DNA from: Flavobacterium acetivorans
GTDB lineage: Bacteria > Bacteroidota > Bacteroidia > Flavobacteriales > Flavobacteriaceae
Direction: 5' to 3'
Assembly (NCBI RefSeq): GCF_020911885.1
Contig: NZ_CP087132.1
Span: forward strand, 1,302,001 to 1,366,000
Length of the DNA stretch: 64,000 nt
Below, piece by piece: positions 49,196 through 58,167 of the stretch (its first letter is position 1; the number at the start of each line of letters is the position of its first letter). A program made the translations under genes and the position numbers. The notes below the pieces were generated by a model. The model was not told the DNA's origin, made no database searches, and worked only from the letters and a program-made list of their open reading frames with translations.

Positions 49196-49570
49196 TTATG
49201 ATTTAGAGCTTTTTACAGTGTATGTTTTACCGTCTCCTGTAGCTTGAACTACCTTGGTTAGACTTTCAGGATTTTGGATCGTTTTGTCGAAAGTTACGCT
49301 AGCTGATTTTGTTTCAAAATCTACTGTGGCTGTTTGTACGCCGTCAAGGGCCGTCAATTCTTCTTGAATCGTTTTGGCACAACCCATGGCACAGGTCATT
49401 CCTTCAATGGCAAAACTGGCTGTTTGTAGATTCTCTGCAGCAATTTCTTTTTTAACTTTTGGAGCTACTGTTTCTGTTTCTGCAGTGGCAGTTTCAGGAG
49501 TGTTTTTTTTACAACTTACAAAAAGAAGGCTGGCAAGAGTTATCGCTGTAATTGATTTTGTGATATTCAT
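49196..49570 (-). CDS. Lipoprotein with heavy-metal-associated (HMA) domain
   Basis: The 124-residue protein has a lipoprotein signal (ITLASLLFVSCKK), a Thr/Glu-rich linker and an HMA-like ferredoxin fold at about 52-118 (FAIEGMTCAMGCAKTIQEEL, ending in VVQATGDGKTYTV). The metal motif has Cys-x3-Cys (CAMGC) rather than the classic Cys-x2-Cys, so metal geometry may differ. It is probably a periplasmic or membrane-tethered metal-binding protein. No transport ATPase is nearby. Confidence 0.85.
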   Translation of the reverse strand: MNITKSITAITLASLLFVSCKKNTPETATAETETVAPKVKKEIAAENLQTASFAIEGMTCAMGCAKTIQEELTALDGVQTATVDFETKSASVTFDKTIQNPESLTKVVQATGDGKTYTVKSSKS

Positions 49571-49677
49571 AGTAATTGATTTTTAGGGATTTAACAAGAA
49601 TTTAATTCGATTGCAAAATTAATAAAAAAACGAGGGCTAATTCATAAAATTATTACAATTTTGGGGGAAAAATAGAG

Positions 49678-50547
49678 ATGATGGAATCAAAACAGTTGAA
49701 ATGGGTTTATTTGGCAGTTCTTGCCTTGGTTTGGGGCAGTTCTTTTATCTTAATCAAAAAAGGATTAATAGGGCTTACTGCTTTGCAGTTGGGTTCGCTA
49801 CGAATTGTGTTTGCTGCTTTGTTTTTGTTGTTAATTGGTTTCAAAAGTTTGTTTAAGATTCCGAAAGAAAAATGGAAATATATTGCCTTGACTTCGTTGT
49901 TTGGAACTTTTGTTCCTGCTTTTCTTTTTGCATTGGCTCAAACGGAGATTGATAGTTCAGTGAGTTCTATTCTTAATTCTCTGACGCCTTTGAATACCTT
50001 GATTTTGGGAGCCTTGATTTTTGGGGTTAGTTTTCAAAGAAGACAGGTTTTTGGTGTTTTTATTGGGCTTTTGGGTAGTTTGTTGTTGGTTTTTAACGGT
50101 GCAATGAACCATCCGGATCAGAACTACTATTATGCAATTTTGGTAATTATTGCTTCAATCTGCTATGCAGTAAATGTGAATCTGATTAAGCGGTTTTTGT
50201 CTGATTTGAGTCCGGTGAGTATTACTACAGGTAATTTTTTGGTATTGCTATTTCCGTCTTTGACTATTTTATATTTAACGGGTTTTACTTCAGCAATTCA
50301 TATCGAAAAAGTGCAAGAGGCTATTTTGTTTATTATGATTTTGGGAGTTGTGGGAACGGGGATTGCTAATATTTTATTTTTCAAATTGATTCAGATTTCA
50401 TCGCCTGTTTTTGCAACTTCGGTGACCTATTTGATTCCTGTAGTGGCTTTTTTCTGGGGATTGCTGGATAATGAAATGCTTACTTCGATACAGTTTTTTG
50501 GTGCTTTTATCATATTGATTGGGGTTTATTTATCTGCCAAAAAGTAG
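49678..50547 (+). CDS. DMT superfamily (EamA) transporter
   Basis: The 289-residue protein has about ten membrane helices arranged as two EamA halves. The first starts WVYLAVLALVWGSSFILIKKGLIGLTALQLGSLR, cut here as WVYLAVLALVWGSS and ALQLGSLR; the second starts near YYYAILVIIASICYAVNVNLIKR. Family members export amino acids or metabolites; the substrate is unknown. Two adjacent ATG codons exist at 49678 and 49681. It is a single gene with a hairpin behind it (50578-50609). Confidence 0.9.
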   Translation: MMESKQLKWVYLAVLALVWGSSFILIKKGLIGLTALQLGSLRIVFAALFLLLIGFKSLFKIPKEKWKYIALTSLFGTFVPAFLFALAQTEIDSSVSSILNSLTPLNTLILGALIFGVSFQRRQVFGVFIGLLGSLLLVFNGAMNHPDQNYYYAILVIIASICYAVNVNLIKRFLSDLSPVSITTGNFLVLLFPSLTILYLTGFTSAIHIEKVQEAILFIMILGVVGTGIANILFFKLIQISSPVFATSVTYLIPVVAFFWGLLDNEMLTSIQFFGAFIILIGVYLSAKK

Positions 50548-50577
50548 TTTTCAAATTAAGCAGACTATTTATAAAAT

Positions 50578-50609
50578 AACAAAGGCTATCATTTGCGATA
50601 GCCTTTGTT
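50578..50609. terminator. Hairpin between the DMT gene and the M16 pair
   Basis: AACAAAGGCTATC (50578-50590) and GATAGCCTTTGTT (50597-50609) form a 13-bp stem. T-runs on both sides are weak. It separates convergent genes and probably ends both. Confidence 0.7.
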
Positions 50610-50639
50610 GGTTGGTTTATTGGTTAGTCGTATTTTTGA

Positions 50640-52688
50640 CTATTTGAAATCAGCATCAGTAACACCTTCGTTAATGGTAATTTCAGACATTTTAATGTCT
50701 AATTCAAAACCTACATTCTGAACGATGTTGAAAGGTACTTTTACTCCTTTTACCTCTCTGTAGTCGCCAAAGTTAGTTGTTTGGGTGATGGATTTACCTC
50801 CTTGTTCCATTGTTTTGGCTTCGGCAATTTTCAATCCAGAAGTCACATCAAAATAAAGTGTAGTTTTTCCGTTTTTAATGGCATAAGCTTCTTTTCCGTT
50901 TAAGTTTTCAATACCGTCAAGGCTGATACCTTCTTTTTTGGAAAGCTGTAATTCTTCAAATAAGACTGCGCTACTTTTCATTTCAGCTAATTCGCTTCCT
51001 TCAAAGTTTTTTCTTTGTCCTTGTTGAAGAACGTAAGCACTTGTTTCATTAACTACTTGTTTCATTAGACTCATAGTCCCCATGGCTAATTCTACGTTTA
51101 GTTTTCCTTTGCTGTCTGCTTTTGAAGTAAAGCTTAGCGGAGAAGGAGCTTGTGGGATTGTAGTAGAACCTTTCATGGAGATGGTTTTTACTGCTTTTAC
51201 CGCTTTTTCTCCACCAATGGCTACAATGTATTTGTCTAATACGCTTTTGAATGTTACGTCTTTTGGGATGTCTTTTTTGAAAACTGGTTTTTCGATAGGA
51301 TTACCAAATTTGTCAAAATAAAACATTGGCATTTTTAGGTTTTCCAATGCTGGAGCTACTTCGGCTCCTTTACCTACAACTAGAATTCGGATATTATCGG
51401 CCAAGAAATATTTATTGGCTACCGCTTTGATATCTTCTACGGTTACCGCATTGATGCTTCGGATGTAATTTTCGTAAAAATCAGCAGGTAAATTTTGTGT
51501 TTCTGTGTTTAATGCATAACGGGCTACTGTTGCCGGTTTTTGAATTTGCATTACAAAGTTACCAATGTATTTTGCTTTGGCATTTTTCAAGTCGTCAGCA
51601 GATACTAATTCGGTTCTGATCTTTTTTAATTCGTTTAAAATTTCAACTACAGAGCTGTCTGTTACAGCATTTCTTACTGATGTTGAAGAACGGAATTTTT
51701 CTACATATTTGCCATATCCTATTGAAGAATATGCTCCGTATGTCCAACCGTGTTTTTCACGTAAGTTCAGGAATAATCTTCCTTCGCCACCGCCACCAAG
51801 AATTTGATTTGCTAAAATAGCGGCAAAATATTGTTTGTCGGTGATTTTTAGATTGACTGTGTTTACAACGGAAATTTCAGATTGTACCGCATTGGGCATG
51901 TCTACAAAGTTAATTTGTGACTGCGCTACGTTTTTAGGATCCGGATAAGTTATTTGCGGAGCAGTAGCTTTATTCCAAGAACCAAATAGTTTTTCAACTA
52001 CTTTTTTTATCTCTTTGGTTTTTACATCACCTACAATAATCAGGTATGCATTTCCTGGGACAAAATTGTTTTTGTAGTTTGAAACGGCATCTTGCAAAGT
52101 TACTTTGTTGATGCTTTCCGCGCTTAAATATTCACCTGAAGGATGATTTGCTCCAAAAGTCAAAACATTTTCAACTCTTCCGGCTACAGCAGTAATGCTT
52201 TTTTCTTGAGACTTGATGGCCTCTAGCATTTTTGCTTTTATTTTATCGAATTCTTCTTGAGTGAAAACAGTGTTTAGCGCACCGTCTGCCATTAATTCTA
52301 ATATTCTACCGGAATATTTAGATAATCCGCTGGCAGAAGCTCCATTTGCATCAAAACCGATATTTGCTCCTAAGAAATCTACTTCTTCATTGAAGGCGTC
52401 TTTGCTAGTTTTAGTGGTTCCGCTTCCTATAAGTTGGCTTGTAATGTCGGCAACTCCTTTTTTGTCTCCTTCGGCATAAGGCATGTTGTCTAAACTTAAT
52501 CGGAATGAAACTCTTGGTAGTTTATGGTTTTCAACCACCATTACTTTTAGTCCATTTTTTAGTTCAAAATTGTTGGATTTACCAATTTTGATTGTTGGAG
52601 AAGCGGTGGCTTTTGGTTGTGGAATTATTTGTCCTTGCATAGCTAAAGTCAAAAACAGACTGGATATTATATATATTGTTTTTTTCAT
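50640..52688 (-). CDS. M16 peptidase-like partner subunit lacking the zinc motif
   Basis: From the ATG at 52688 (MKKTIYIISSLFLTLAMQGQ, a signal peptide) the product is 682 residues. Two M16 repeats are present, but where the HxxEH motif should be the sequence reads GVADITSQLIGSGT, so it cannot bind the catalytic zinc. The second half keeps the R/Y pair region (LREKHGWTYGAYSSIGYG) that completes the active site of the partner in M16B heterodimers. The last 200 or so residues (from about GGEKAVKAVKTISMKG) are an extra beta-rich domain. Its partner is the gene 10 bases upstream. An in-frame ATG at 52727 would overlap that gene and is less likely. Confidence 0.9.
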   Translation of the reverse strand: MKKTIYIISSLFLTLAMQGQIIPQPKATASPTIKIGKSNNFELKNGLKVMVVENHKLPRVSFRLSLDNMPYAEGDKKGVADITSQLIGSGTTKTSKDAFNEEVDFLGANIGFDANGASASGLSKYSGRILELMADGALNTVFTQEEFDKIKAKMLEAIKSQEKSITAVAGRVENVLTFGANHPSGEYLSAESINKVTLQDAVSNYKNNFVPGNAYLIIVGDVKTKEIKKVVEKLFGSWNKATAPQITYPDPKNVAQSQINFVDMPNAVQSEISVVNTVNLKITDKQYFAAILANQILGGGGEGRLFLNLREKHGWTYGAYSSIGYGKYVEKFRSSTSVRNAVTDSSVVEILNELKKIRTELVSADDLKNAKAKYIGNFVMQIQKPATVARYALNTETQNLPADFYENYIRSINAVTVEDIKAVANKYFLADNIRILVVGKGAEVAPALENLKMPMFYFDKFGNPIEKPVFKKDIPKDVTFKSVLDKYIVAIGGEKAVKAVKTISMKGSTTIPQAPSPLSFTSKADSKGKLNVELAMGTMSLMKQVVNETSAYVLQQGQRKNFEGSELAEMKSSAVLFEELQLSKKEGISLDGIENLNGKEAYAIKNGKTTLYFDVTSGLKIAEAKTMEQGGKSITQTTNFGDYREVKGVKVPFNIVQNVGFELDIKMSEITINEGVTDADFK

Positions 52689-52698
52689 GATGTTGGTA

Positions 52699-54021
52699 TT
52701 AATTATTGGATTTGTCAGTTGGAACATAATCTAATACTAATCTTTGGTTTGGATTTAGGTATTTTTTGGCAACGTCTCTAATCTCTTCTGGAGTGATAGA
52801 ATGGTATATTTCAATCTCAGTGTTAATTAGATTTACGTCTTTGTATAGCAGGTGGAAAGTAGCAAGATTCTCGGCAATTCCTTCAATTGTAGAGTTGCTA
52901 TTTACATACTGATTGTCGTACTTATTCTGTAATTTCTTTAGTTCTTTATCCGAAATTAATTCAGTTTGTAATTTTACGATTTCAGCATCAATTTCAGCAA
53001 GGATGTTCTCAGCTGTGCTTGGAGCTTGCGGTAAACCGTACAGGATGTATGTTCCGTAATCTTCCTGGTTGTAGCTAAATGCACCAATCTGTAAAGCCAT
53101 TTTTTTGTCGTCAACAATTTTTTTGTACAATCTGGAGCTTTTTCCATCGCTTAAGATTGTTGAAATGAAATCCAATACTCTAGCATCACGAGTTTTCATC
53201 GATGGCGTTCTGTAGGAAGCAACTATCATTGGGATTTGAATGTTAGGGTCTTCAAATTTAGATTTAATAGTTTTGGTAATAGGTTCTTCTACGAAAGTTT
53301 CTCTTTCAATAGGAGCACCTTTTTTAATAACGCCAAAGTATTTTTGAATCCACTCTTTAGCTTGGTTTTTGTCGAAATCTCCGGCAACAACAAGAACAGC
53401 ATTGTTAGGAACGTAAAATTTCTTGTTAAATGCTTCAAATTCATCCAGTGTTGCGGCATCTAGATGGTTCATTGATCCAATGGTTGTCCAGCGATAAGGA
53501 TGGTTTGTAAACATTTTTTTCTTTACCTCGGGAATCAATTCTCCGTAAGGACTGTTGTCATAACGCAATCTTTTTTCTTCTTTAACGACCTCGTTTTGCG
53601 TATCAACGCCAATTTGGTTGATTACTGGGTGTAGCATTCTTTCGGCTTCCATCCATAGTCCTAATTCTAGATTGTTAGAAGGGAATACTTCGTAATAATA
53701 GGTTCTGTCTTCAGTGGTGTTGGCATTGTTTGTTCCTCCGTTTCCGGTAACAATTTTAAACCATTCACCACGCTTGATGTTTTGGGTACCTTCAAATAAT
53801 AAATGTTCAAAAAAGTGTGCGAAACCAGTTCTTTCCGGGTTTTCATTTTTGGCACCTACATGGTACATTACTGATGTGATTACAACTGGTGCCGAAGGGT
53901 CATTTTGTAAAATAACATGCAGGCCGTTGTCTAAAGTGTATTCTTCGAAGGCTACTTTTTGAGCAGAAACAGCTCCTCCAAGTAAAAGTGTGGCGCTTAA
54001 TGCCATTATTGATTTTTTCAT
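52699..54021 (-). CDS. M16 zinc peptidase, catalytic subunit
   Basis: From the ATG at 54021 the product is 440 residues, with a signal peptide (MKKSIMALSATLLLGGAVSAQ). The inverted zinc motif is GFAHFFEHLLFEGT, and the distal Glu lies in NEVVKEEKRLRYD. M16B enzymes of this kind degrade short peptides in the periplasm and pair with a non-catalytic subunit, here the next gene. The earlier in-frame ATG at 54057 would displace the signal peptide. Both genes are on one transcript. Confidence 0.92.
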   Translation of the reverse strand: MKKSIMALSATLLLGGAVSAQKVAFEEYTLDNGLHVILQNDPSAPVVITSVMYHVGAKNENPERTGFAHFFEHLLFEGTQNIKRGEWFKIVTGNGGTNNANTTEDRTYYYEVFPSNNLELGLWMEAERMLHPVINQIGVDTQNEVVKEEKRLRYDNSPYGELIPEVKKKMFTNHPYRWTTIGSMNHLDAATLDEFEAFNKKFYVPNNAVLVVAGDFDKNQAKEWIQKYFGVIKKGAPIERETFVEEPITKTIKSKFEDPNIQIPMIVASYRTPSMKTRDARVLDFISTILSDGKSSRLYKKIVDDKKMALQIGAFSYNQEDYGTYILYGLPQAPSTAENILAEIDAEIVKLQTELISDKELKKLQNKYDNQYVNSNSTIEGIAENLATFHLLYKDVNLINTEIEIYHSITPEEIRDVAKKYLNPNQRLVLDYVPTDKSNN

Positions 54022-54221
54022 AAGAATTAATAAAATTATGTTGGTAGTAAGTAGCAATAGTTGTTCTATTGTTACATCAAAAGTAATTTTTTTTAATGGT
54101 TAAATAGGAAAATTACTGCTTTTTTAACAAGATTAGTCAAGTTTGAGAAAGCTAACTTGTGCTGGTTTATGGTTTCTAAAACAAGCGAAAATAAAGAGGC
54201 TATTTTTTTTGATACAACTGA

Positions 54222-54251
54222 TTGCTTAGTAAATATTTAATTGTATATTTG
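54222..54251 (+). promoter_or_regulatory. Promoter of rplU-rpmA
   Basis: TTG (54222-54224) and TATATTTG (54244-54251) are 19 bases apart, a full match to the Bacteroidetes -33/-7 consensus. The -7 box lies 30 bases before the rplU ATG. This is the best promoter match seen in the window. Confidence 0.75.
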
Positions 54252-54281
54252 CAACCTTAAAAATTAATAAAACAATTTGTT

Positions 54282-54704
54282 ATGTACGCAATCGTAGAGA
54301 TAGCAGGGCAACAATTCAAAGTAAGCAAAGACTTAAAGGTTTATGTTCACCGTTTGGCTAATGAAGAAGGTTCAAAAGTTTCTTTTGATAAAGTTCTTTT
54401 ATTAGACGATAACGGAAACGTTACTTTAGGCGCCCCAGCTATAGAAGGTGCTTCTGTAGAAGCTAAAGTGTTACAACACTTAAAAGGAGATAAAGTTATC
54501 GTTTTCAAAAAGAAAAGAAGAAAAGGATACAAAAAGAGAAACGGTCACAGACAGTGTCTTACTCAAATTGTAATTGAAGGTATTACTTCAACTGGTGCTA
54601 AAAAAGCAGCTCCTAAAAAAGCGGCGGTAGAAGCAACTGCAGAAACTGCAGCTCCAAAAGTGAAGAAAGCTCCAAAAGCAAAAAAAGAAGATACTCAAGA
54701 ATAA
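54282..54704 (+). CDS. rplU: 50S ribosomal protein L21
   Basis: The 140-residue protein starts MYAIVEIAGQQFKVSKD and contains FKKKRRKGYKKRNGHRQCLT, the L21 signature. The last 40 or so residues are an Ala/Lys-rich tail (KKAAPKKAAVEAT, KVKKAPKAKKED) not found in the roughly 103-residue E. coli protein but frequent in Bacteroidetes. rpmA follows after 23 bases. Confidence 0.97.
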   Translation: MYAIVEIAGQQFKVSKDLKVYVHRLANEEGSKVSFDKVLLLDDNGNVTLGAPAIEGASVEAKVLQHLKGDKVIVFKKKRRKGYKKRNGHRQCLTQIVIEGITSTGAKKAAPKKAAVEATAETAAPKVKKAPKAKKEDTQE

Positions 54705-54727
54705 TAACAAAATAAAACTAATACGTC

Positions 54728-54994
54728 ATGGCTCACAAGAAAGGTGTCGGTAGTTCCAAGAATGGTAGAGAATCAGAATCGAAACGTTTAGGTGTTAAGA
54801 TTTTTGGTGGACAAGCTGCTATTGCAGGGAACATCATCGTAAGACAAAGAGGTTCAAAACACAATCCAGGTGAAAATGTTTACATCAGTAAAGATCACAC
54901 CCTACACGCAAGAGTAGATGGAGTGGTACACTTCCAAAAGAAAAGAGATAATAAATCATACGTTTCAATCCTTCCTTTTGAAGTTGAAGCATAA
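54728..54994 (+). CDS. rpmA: 50S ribosomal protein L27
   Basis: The 88-residue protein starts [20 protein letters not shown], the invariant L27 N-terminus without the cleaved leader seen in Firmicutes, and carries [20 protein letters not shown]. The N-terminal tail reaches the peptidyl-transferase centre. Second gene of the rplU-rpmA operon. Confidence 0.97.
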   Translation: MAHKKGVGSSKNGRESESKRLGVKIFGGQAAIAGNIIVRQRGSKHNPGENVYISKDHTLHARVDGVVHFQKKRDNKSYVSILPFEVEA

Positions 54995-55014
54995 TTGATT
55001 TTCTCAATTTATTT

Positions 55015-55046
55015 AAAAACCCGTTTCGAAAGAAGCGGGTTTTTTT
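55015..55046 (+). terminator. Terminator of rplU-rpmA
   Basis: AAACCCGTTTC and GAAGCGGGTTT pair with one mismatch around a GAAA loop and are followed by T residues, about 20 bases past the L27 stop. Confidence 0.82.
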
Positions 55047-55127
55047 GTGTTCTTAGCTTTTTAAAGGGAGTGATTGTGTTTGTGATTTGGTCAATTTAAA
55101 AGTTTATTCTTTTCCGTTTTGAACTCA

Positions 55128-55156
55128 TAAAAAAAGCCGTCCTAAGAACGGCTTTT
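55128..55156 (-). terminator. Terminator of the beta-barrel receptor gene
   Basis: AAAAGCCGT (55132-55140) and ACGGCTTTT (55148-55156) form a 9-bp stem. The minus strand then enters a T-run (plus-strand A from 55128). It is 37 bases beyond the stop at 55193. Confidence 0.82.
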
Positions 55157-55192
55157 GGTTTTTGAATTTAATGGAAGTGTTTTGTGAGGGTT

Positions 55193-57967
55193 TTAGTCGT
55201 TTCTAAAATTTTGTCCGCCTCTTCTGTTGTTATCTCTATTTCCAGGGATTTTTTTCATGCCAGCAAAATCTTCGATTTTATAGGTTAAAGAAAATAAGGC
55301 GTATCGCTTTAAAATAGTGTTTTCTTCATCGCGTATAGTTGTGGCCGAAATGGTTCTGGAATAACTCTGATTTTGATTCAGAACGTCATATACCTTTATT
55401 TTTGCAATCAGTTTTTTGTCAAATAAACCATAGGACAAGCTAGAGTTCCATTGGTAGAAATTATTATTTGTTCTGCTGGCATCATAAGTGTAGCCAAAGT
55501 CATTTCCGAAAATCCAATTTTTAGGCCAGTAGTTTGTGGTTTGTAAATTAATTCTGTGAACAGCATTCGATCTTCCGCTAATCTGATAATTTTGATATTT
55601 GGATTCATTATACGACATGCTGTAGGAAGGGGCGATGGTTAATAATTCTCCGTAATCATAATTAAAATACATTCTAGGACTGATTCCTATTGATTTAGCC
55701 TCATATAAAACGCCGTCTGTAAAACCTTTGTTCAATGAATAGCTACCTCTAAGGCCTATTCCATATCGAAAGACATGTTCCTCCTTTTTTATGGTTTGAT
55801 TCCAGTTTCCTCCCAGTGAAGTCGAATAGGTTCCTGATATGTTCTCGTAGGTCGTTGTTCTTTTTCTGCTTTCATCAAAAACAGTGCTTGAAACAATTTC
55901 GCTATTATTAAAAGTTGCGCTTGCAAATAAACTGTAGCCGGAACGAGTTCTGAAATCAAAATTCCTGAAATCTAAGTTAATATTGTGCTTTTCATTGGGA
56001 TTTAAATCGGGATTTCCTATTACAGTGTTCAGTGGATTAGATAAATTAGTAATCGCTAATAATTGATTTGATGAGGGCAAGCTATTAAGGTAATCATATT
56101 TTAAAGCAATAAATTTAGAGCGCTCGATTCGATATCTGATTTGTGCGCCTCCATAAGGCAGCAGGTATTTTTTATTTAAATTGGCAGCTTCTCCTTTGTA
56201 GAGCGAGTAGTTGTCAAATTGTATAATCGAAGTGCTGGAGTTTAAGTTAAAAGTAAATTTATTCTTCTCAAAACTCAAGCCAACTTTTGGACTAATTGAG
56301 TTTTGTCTGGAAGTAGTGTAAGTCGATAATCCTTCATTTAAAATTGAAAAGCTGTTTGAATTGGTATCAAAATCGTAGGTTTTTAAATCTTTGATCTCAT
56401 TCCTCCAGTCAAAATCAGCTCCAAAGCGGACACGCAAAGAGTCGGTAATAGGTTCAGTGTATTCGATATCGGCCGAATAGGAATCCGAGATGTTGTCGTT
56501 TTTGCTCTTTTGATTTCGAATATCATTTGATTCGAATAAACCATCCTTGTAAAGAATTGTGGTAGATTCAGCAAAAGTGTCTGAGTCGCTGTTGTTGTTA
56601 TTGTTGTTGAAAACAAAACTTAAATTACGTGCTTTTTTTTCAAAAGCTCTATTGAAATTAATCGAATTTCCAAAACTGCTTGATTGGTTTTCTCGCAACG
56701 ATATTGAATTGCTTTCGTTTAAAAATTGGTCATTTTCGTCTTTAGAAAAGCTGTCGGAGTTATTAGAACTATTCGAACGAGATAAATTGACATTTGGCCT
56801 AACGACTATTCGTGTTCTAGGATCAATTTTATATTCCAATTCAAAATTAGCTTTATTTCCGGTGTTTTCATCTTTTGAGCTTGAATTAGATTCTGTTGTG
56901 AAATTCCCGGTGGGTTGAAGATTTATTGTTTTAGATCGGTTGTCGTTTGTGGTATTGGTATTGTTAAACGAGTAATTTGCCGAAGCATCAAAACCTTTAA
57001 ACCATTCGTCAGTATAGTTAAATCCTCCTAAATTTGACTTTGTAATTCCTCTTCCTGAGGAAGAACTGTTTCCTCCGTTATTGTTTCTCCCACCACCCAT
57101 GCTGTCAAAAACTTCATCCATAGAGAAGCCTGTAGAGTTGATGTTATTAGAGGAAGCTAAAACGCTAATTTTTTGTTTGTTATTAAAGAAGTTCATTACC
57201 ATGCTGCTTTCATAACGATTGTCTGTGCCGTAGCCTCCTAAAAATTTCCCAAACATACCTTTGTTTTTGTTGTCGTCGATAGTGAAGTTAATACTCGAAA
57301 AATCAGAAGTAGATTCTTGTTTTGATAGTTCTTCTTTTTTGGTTTTAAAGTCAGAAACCTGAACTTTATTGATGATCTCGGCAGGTAAGTTTTTTAAAAT
57401 CATCGCTCCATCTTTGTCAAAAAAGGTTTTTCCATTGACTAGAAATTGGGTTACGTCTTTTCCATTAACCGAAACTTTTCCGTCACTGTCAATTTCAACA
57501 CCGGGCAATTGTTTTAGCAGCGTTTCTACATTAGAGTCTGGGCGCACCTTAAAAGAAGAGGCGTTAAATTCTAAGGTGTCTTTTTTTACTCGAATAGGCG
57601 GGGCTTCTGTTTTTATCGTTACTCCATCCAATGTGTTGAAGGATTCAGATAGGTAAATAGTATTGAAGTTTTTGTTTTCTGAAATTTTGGTCAGTTCTTC
57701 TGTAAATGTCTGAAATCCCATAAAGCTGACTTTTAGAAATACAGGTTTATCGTATTTCTTAGTCATAAATTTAAAAATGCCTTCCTTGTTTGTAGTAGCA
57801 TATTCTAATACGGCCGAATCTTTTACAGTAGAAAAATAGACGGTAGCTGCTTCTAGCGGAGTTTGGTCATTGATGTTTAAAACTTTACCAGTAATGCTGT
57901 ATTGTTCTTGAGCATTAGTTAGAAAAGGAAAAATTAAAAAAAGCAGAATGGAATAGTACTTTAGCAT
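55193..57967 (-). CDS. Outer-membrane beta-barrel receptor-like protein (TonB-receptor type)
   Basis: From the ATG at 57967 the product is 924 residues with a signal peptide (LKYYSILLFLIFPFLTNAQ). A carboxypeptidase-regulatory-like domain at about 20-105 (YSITGKVLNINDQTPLEAAT) is followed by a plug-like domain (VETLLKQLPGVEIDSDGKVSVNGKDV, cut here as LLKQLPGVEIDSDGK) and a long beta-barrel rich in Asn and Ser. This is the OMP_b-brl_3 group of TonB-receptor-like proteins; the ligand is unknown and no SusD partner is adjacent. A low-complexity Gly/Asn/Ser loop (GGGRNNNGG, about residue 290-310) is notable. An ATG 33 bases earlier would displace the signal peptide. Confidence 0.88.
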   Translation of the reverse strand: MLKYYSILLFLIFPFLTNAQEQYSITGKVLNINDQTPLEAATVYFSTVKDSAVLEYATTNKEGIFKFMTKKYDKPVFLKVSFMGFQTFTEELTKISENKNFNTIYLSESFNTLDGVTIKTEAPPIRVKKDTLEFNASSFKVRPDSNVETLLKQLPGVEIDSDGKVSVNGKDVTQFLVNGKTFFDKDGAMILKNLPAEIINKVQVSDFKTKKEELSKQESTSDFSSINFTIDDNKNKGMFGKFLGGYGTDNRYESSMVMNFFNNKQKISVLASSNNINSTGFSMDEVFDSMGGGRNNNGGNSSSSGRGITKSNLGGFNYTDEWFKGFDASANYSFNNTNTTNDNRSKTINLQPTGNFTTESNSSSKDENTGNKANFELEYKIDPRTRIVVRPNVNLSRSNSSNNSDSFSKDENDQFLNESNSISLRENQSSSFGNSINFNRAFEKKARNLSFVFNNNNNNSDSDTFAESTTILYKDGLFESNDIRNQKSKNDNISDSYSADIEYTEPITDSLRVRFGADFDWRNEIKDLKTYDFDTNSNSFSILNEGLSTYTTSRQNSISPKVGLSFEKNKFTFNLNSSTSIIQFDNYSLYKGEAANLNKKYLLPYGGAQIRYRIERSKFIALKYDYLNSLPSSNQLLAITNLSNPLNTVIGNPDLNPNEKHNINLDFRNFDFRTRSGYSLFASATFNNSEIVSSTVFDESRKRTTTYENISGTYSTSLGGNWNQTIKKEEHVFRYGIGLRGSYSLNKGFTDGVLYEAKSIGISPRMYFNYDYGELLTIAPSYSMSYNESKYQNYQISGRSNAVHRINLQTTNYWPKNWIFGNDFGYTYDASRTNNNFYQWNSSLSYGLFDKKLIAKIKVYDVLNQNQSYSRTISATTIRDEENTILKRYALFSLTYKIEDFAGMKKIPGNRDNNRRGGQNFRND

Positions 57968-58071
57968 ATTAAATTTATTTGACTGGTTTTTAGATGTCAA
58001 ATAATTAGAAAGGTTTAATGGTTTATAGAAAAATTATTTTTCAGCTAGCAGGTGTTGTTGTCGAGCACGCA

Positions 58072-58123
58072 TAAAAAAACCCTTACATTCAAACTGAATT
58101 TAGTTCAGTTCGCTGTAAGGGTT
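58072..58123 (-). terminator. Two-tier hairpin terminator of ahcY
   Basis: AACCCTTACA (58078-58087) pairs with TGTAAGGGTT (58114-58123), and inside it ACTGAA pairs with TTCAGT. The minus strand then enters a T-run (plus-strand A from 58072). Confidence 0.82.
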
Positions 58124-58167
58124 GTAATTCTGAAATCGTAAATTAAAAATCTACAATCTTAAATTAT

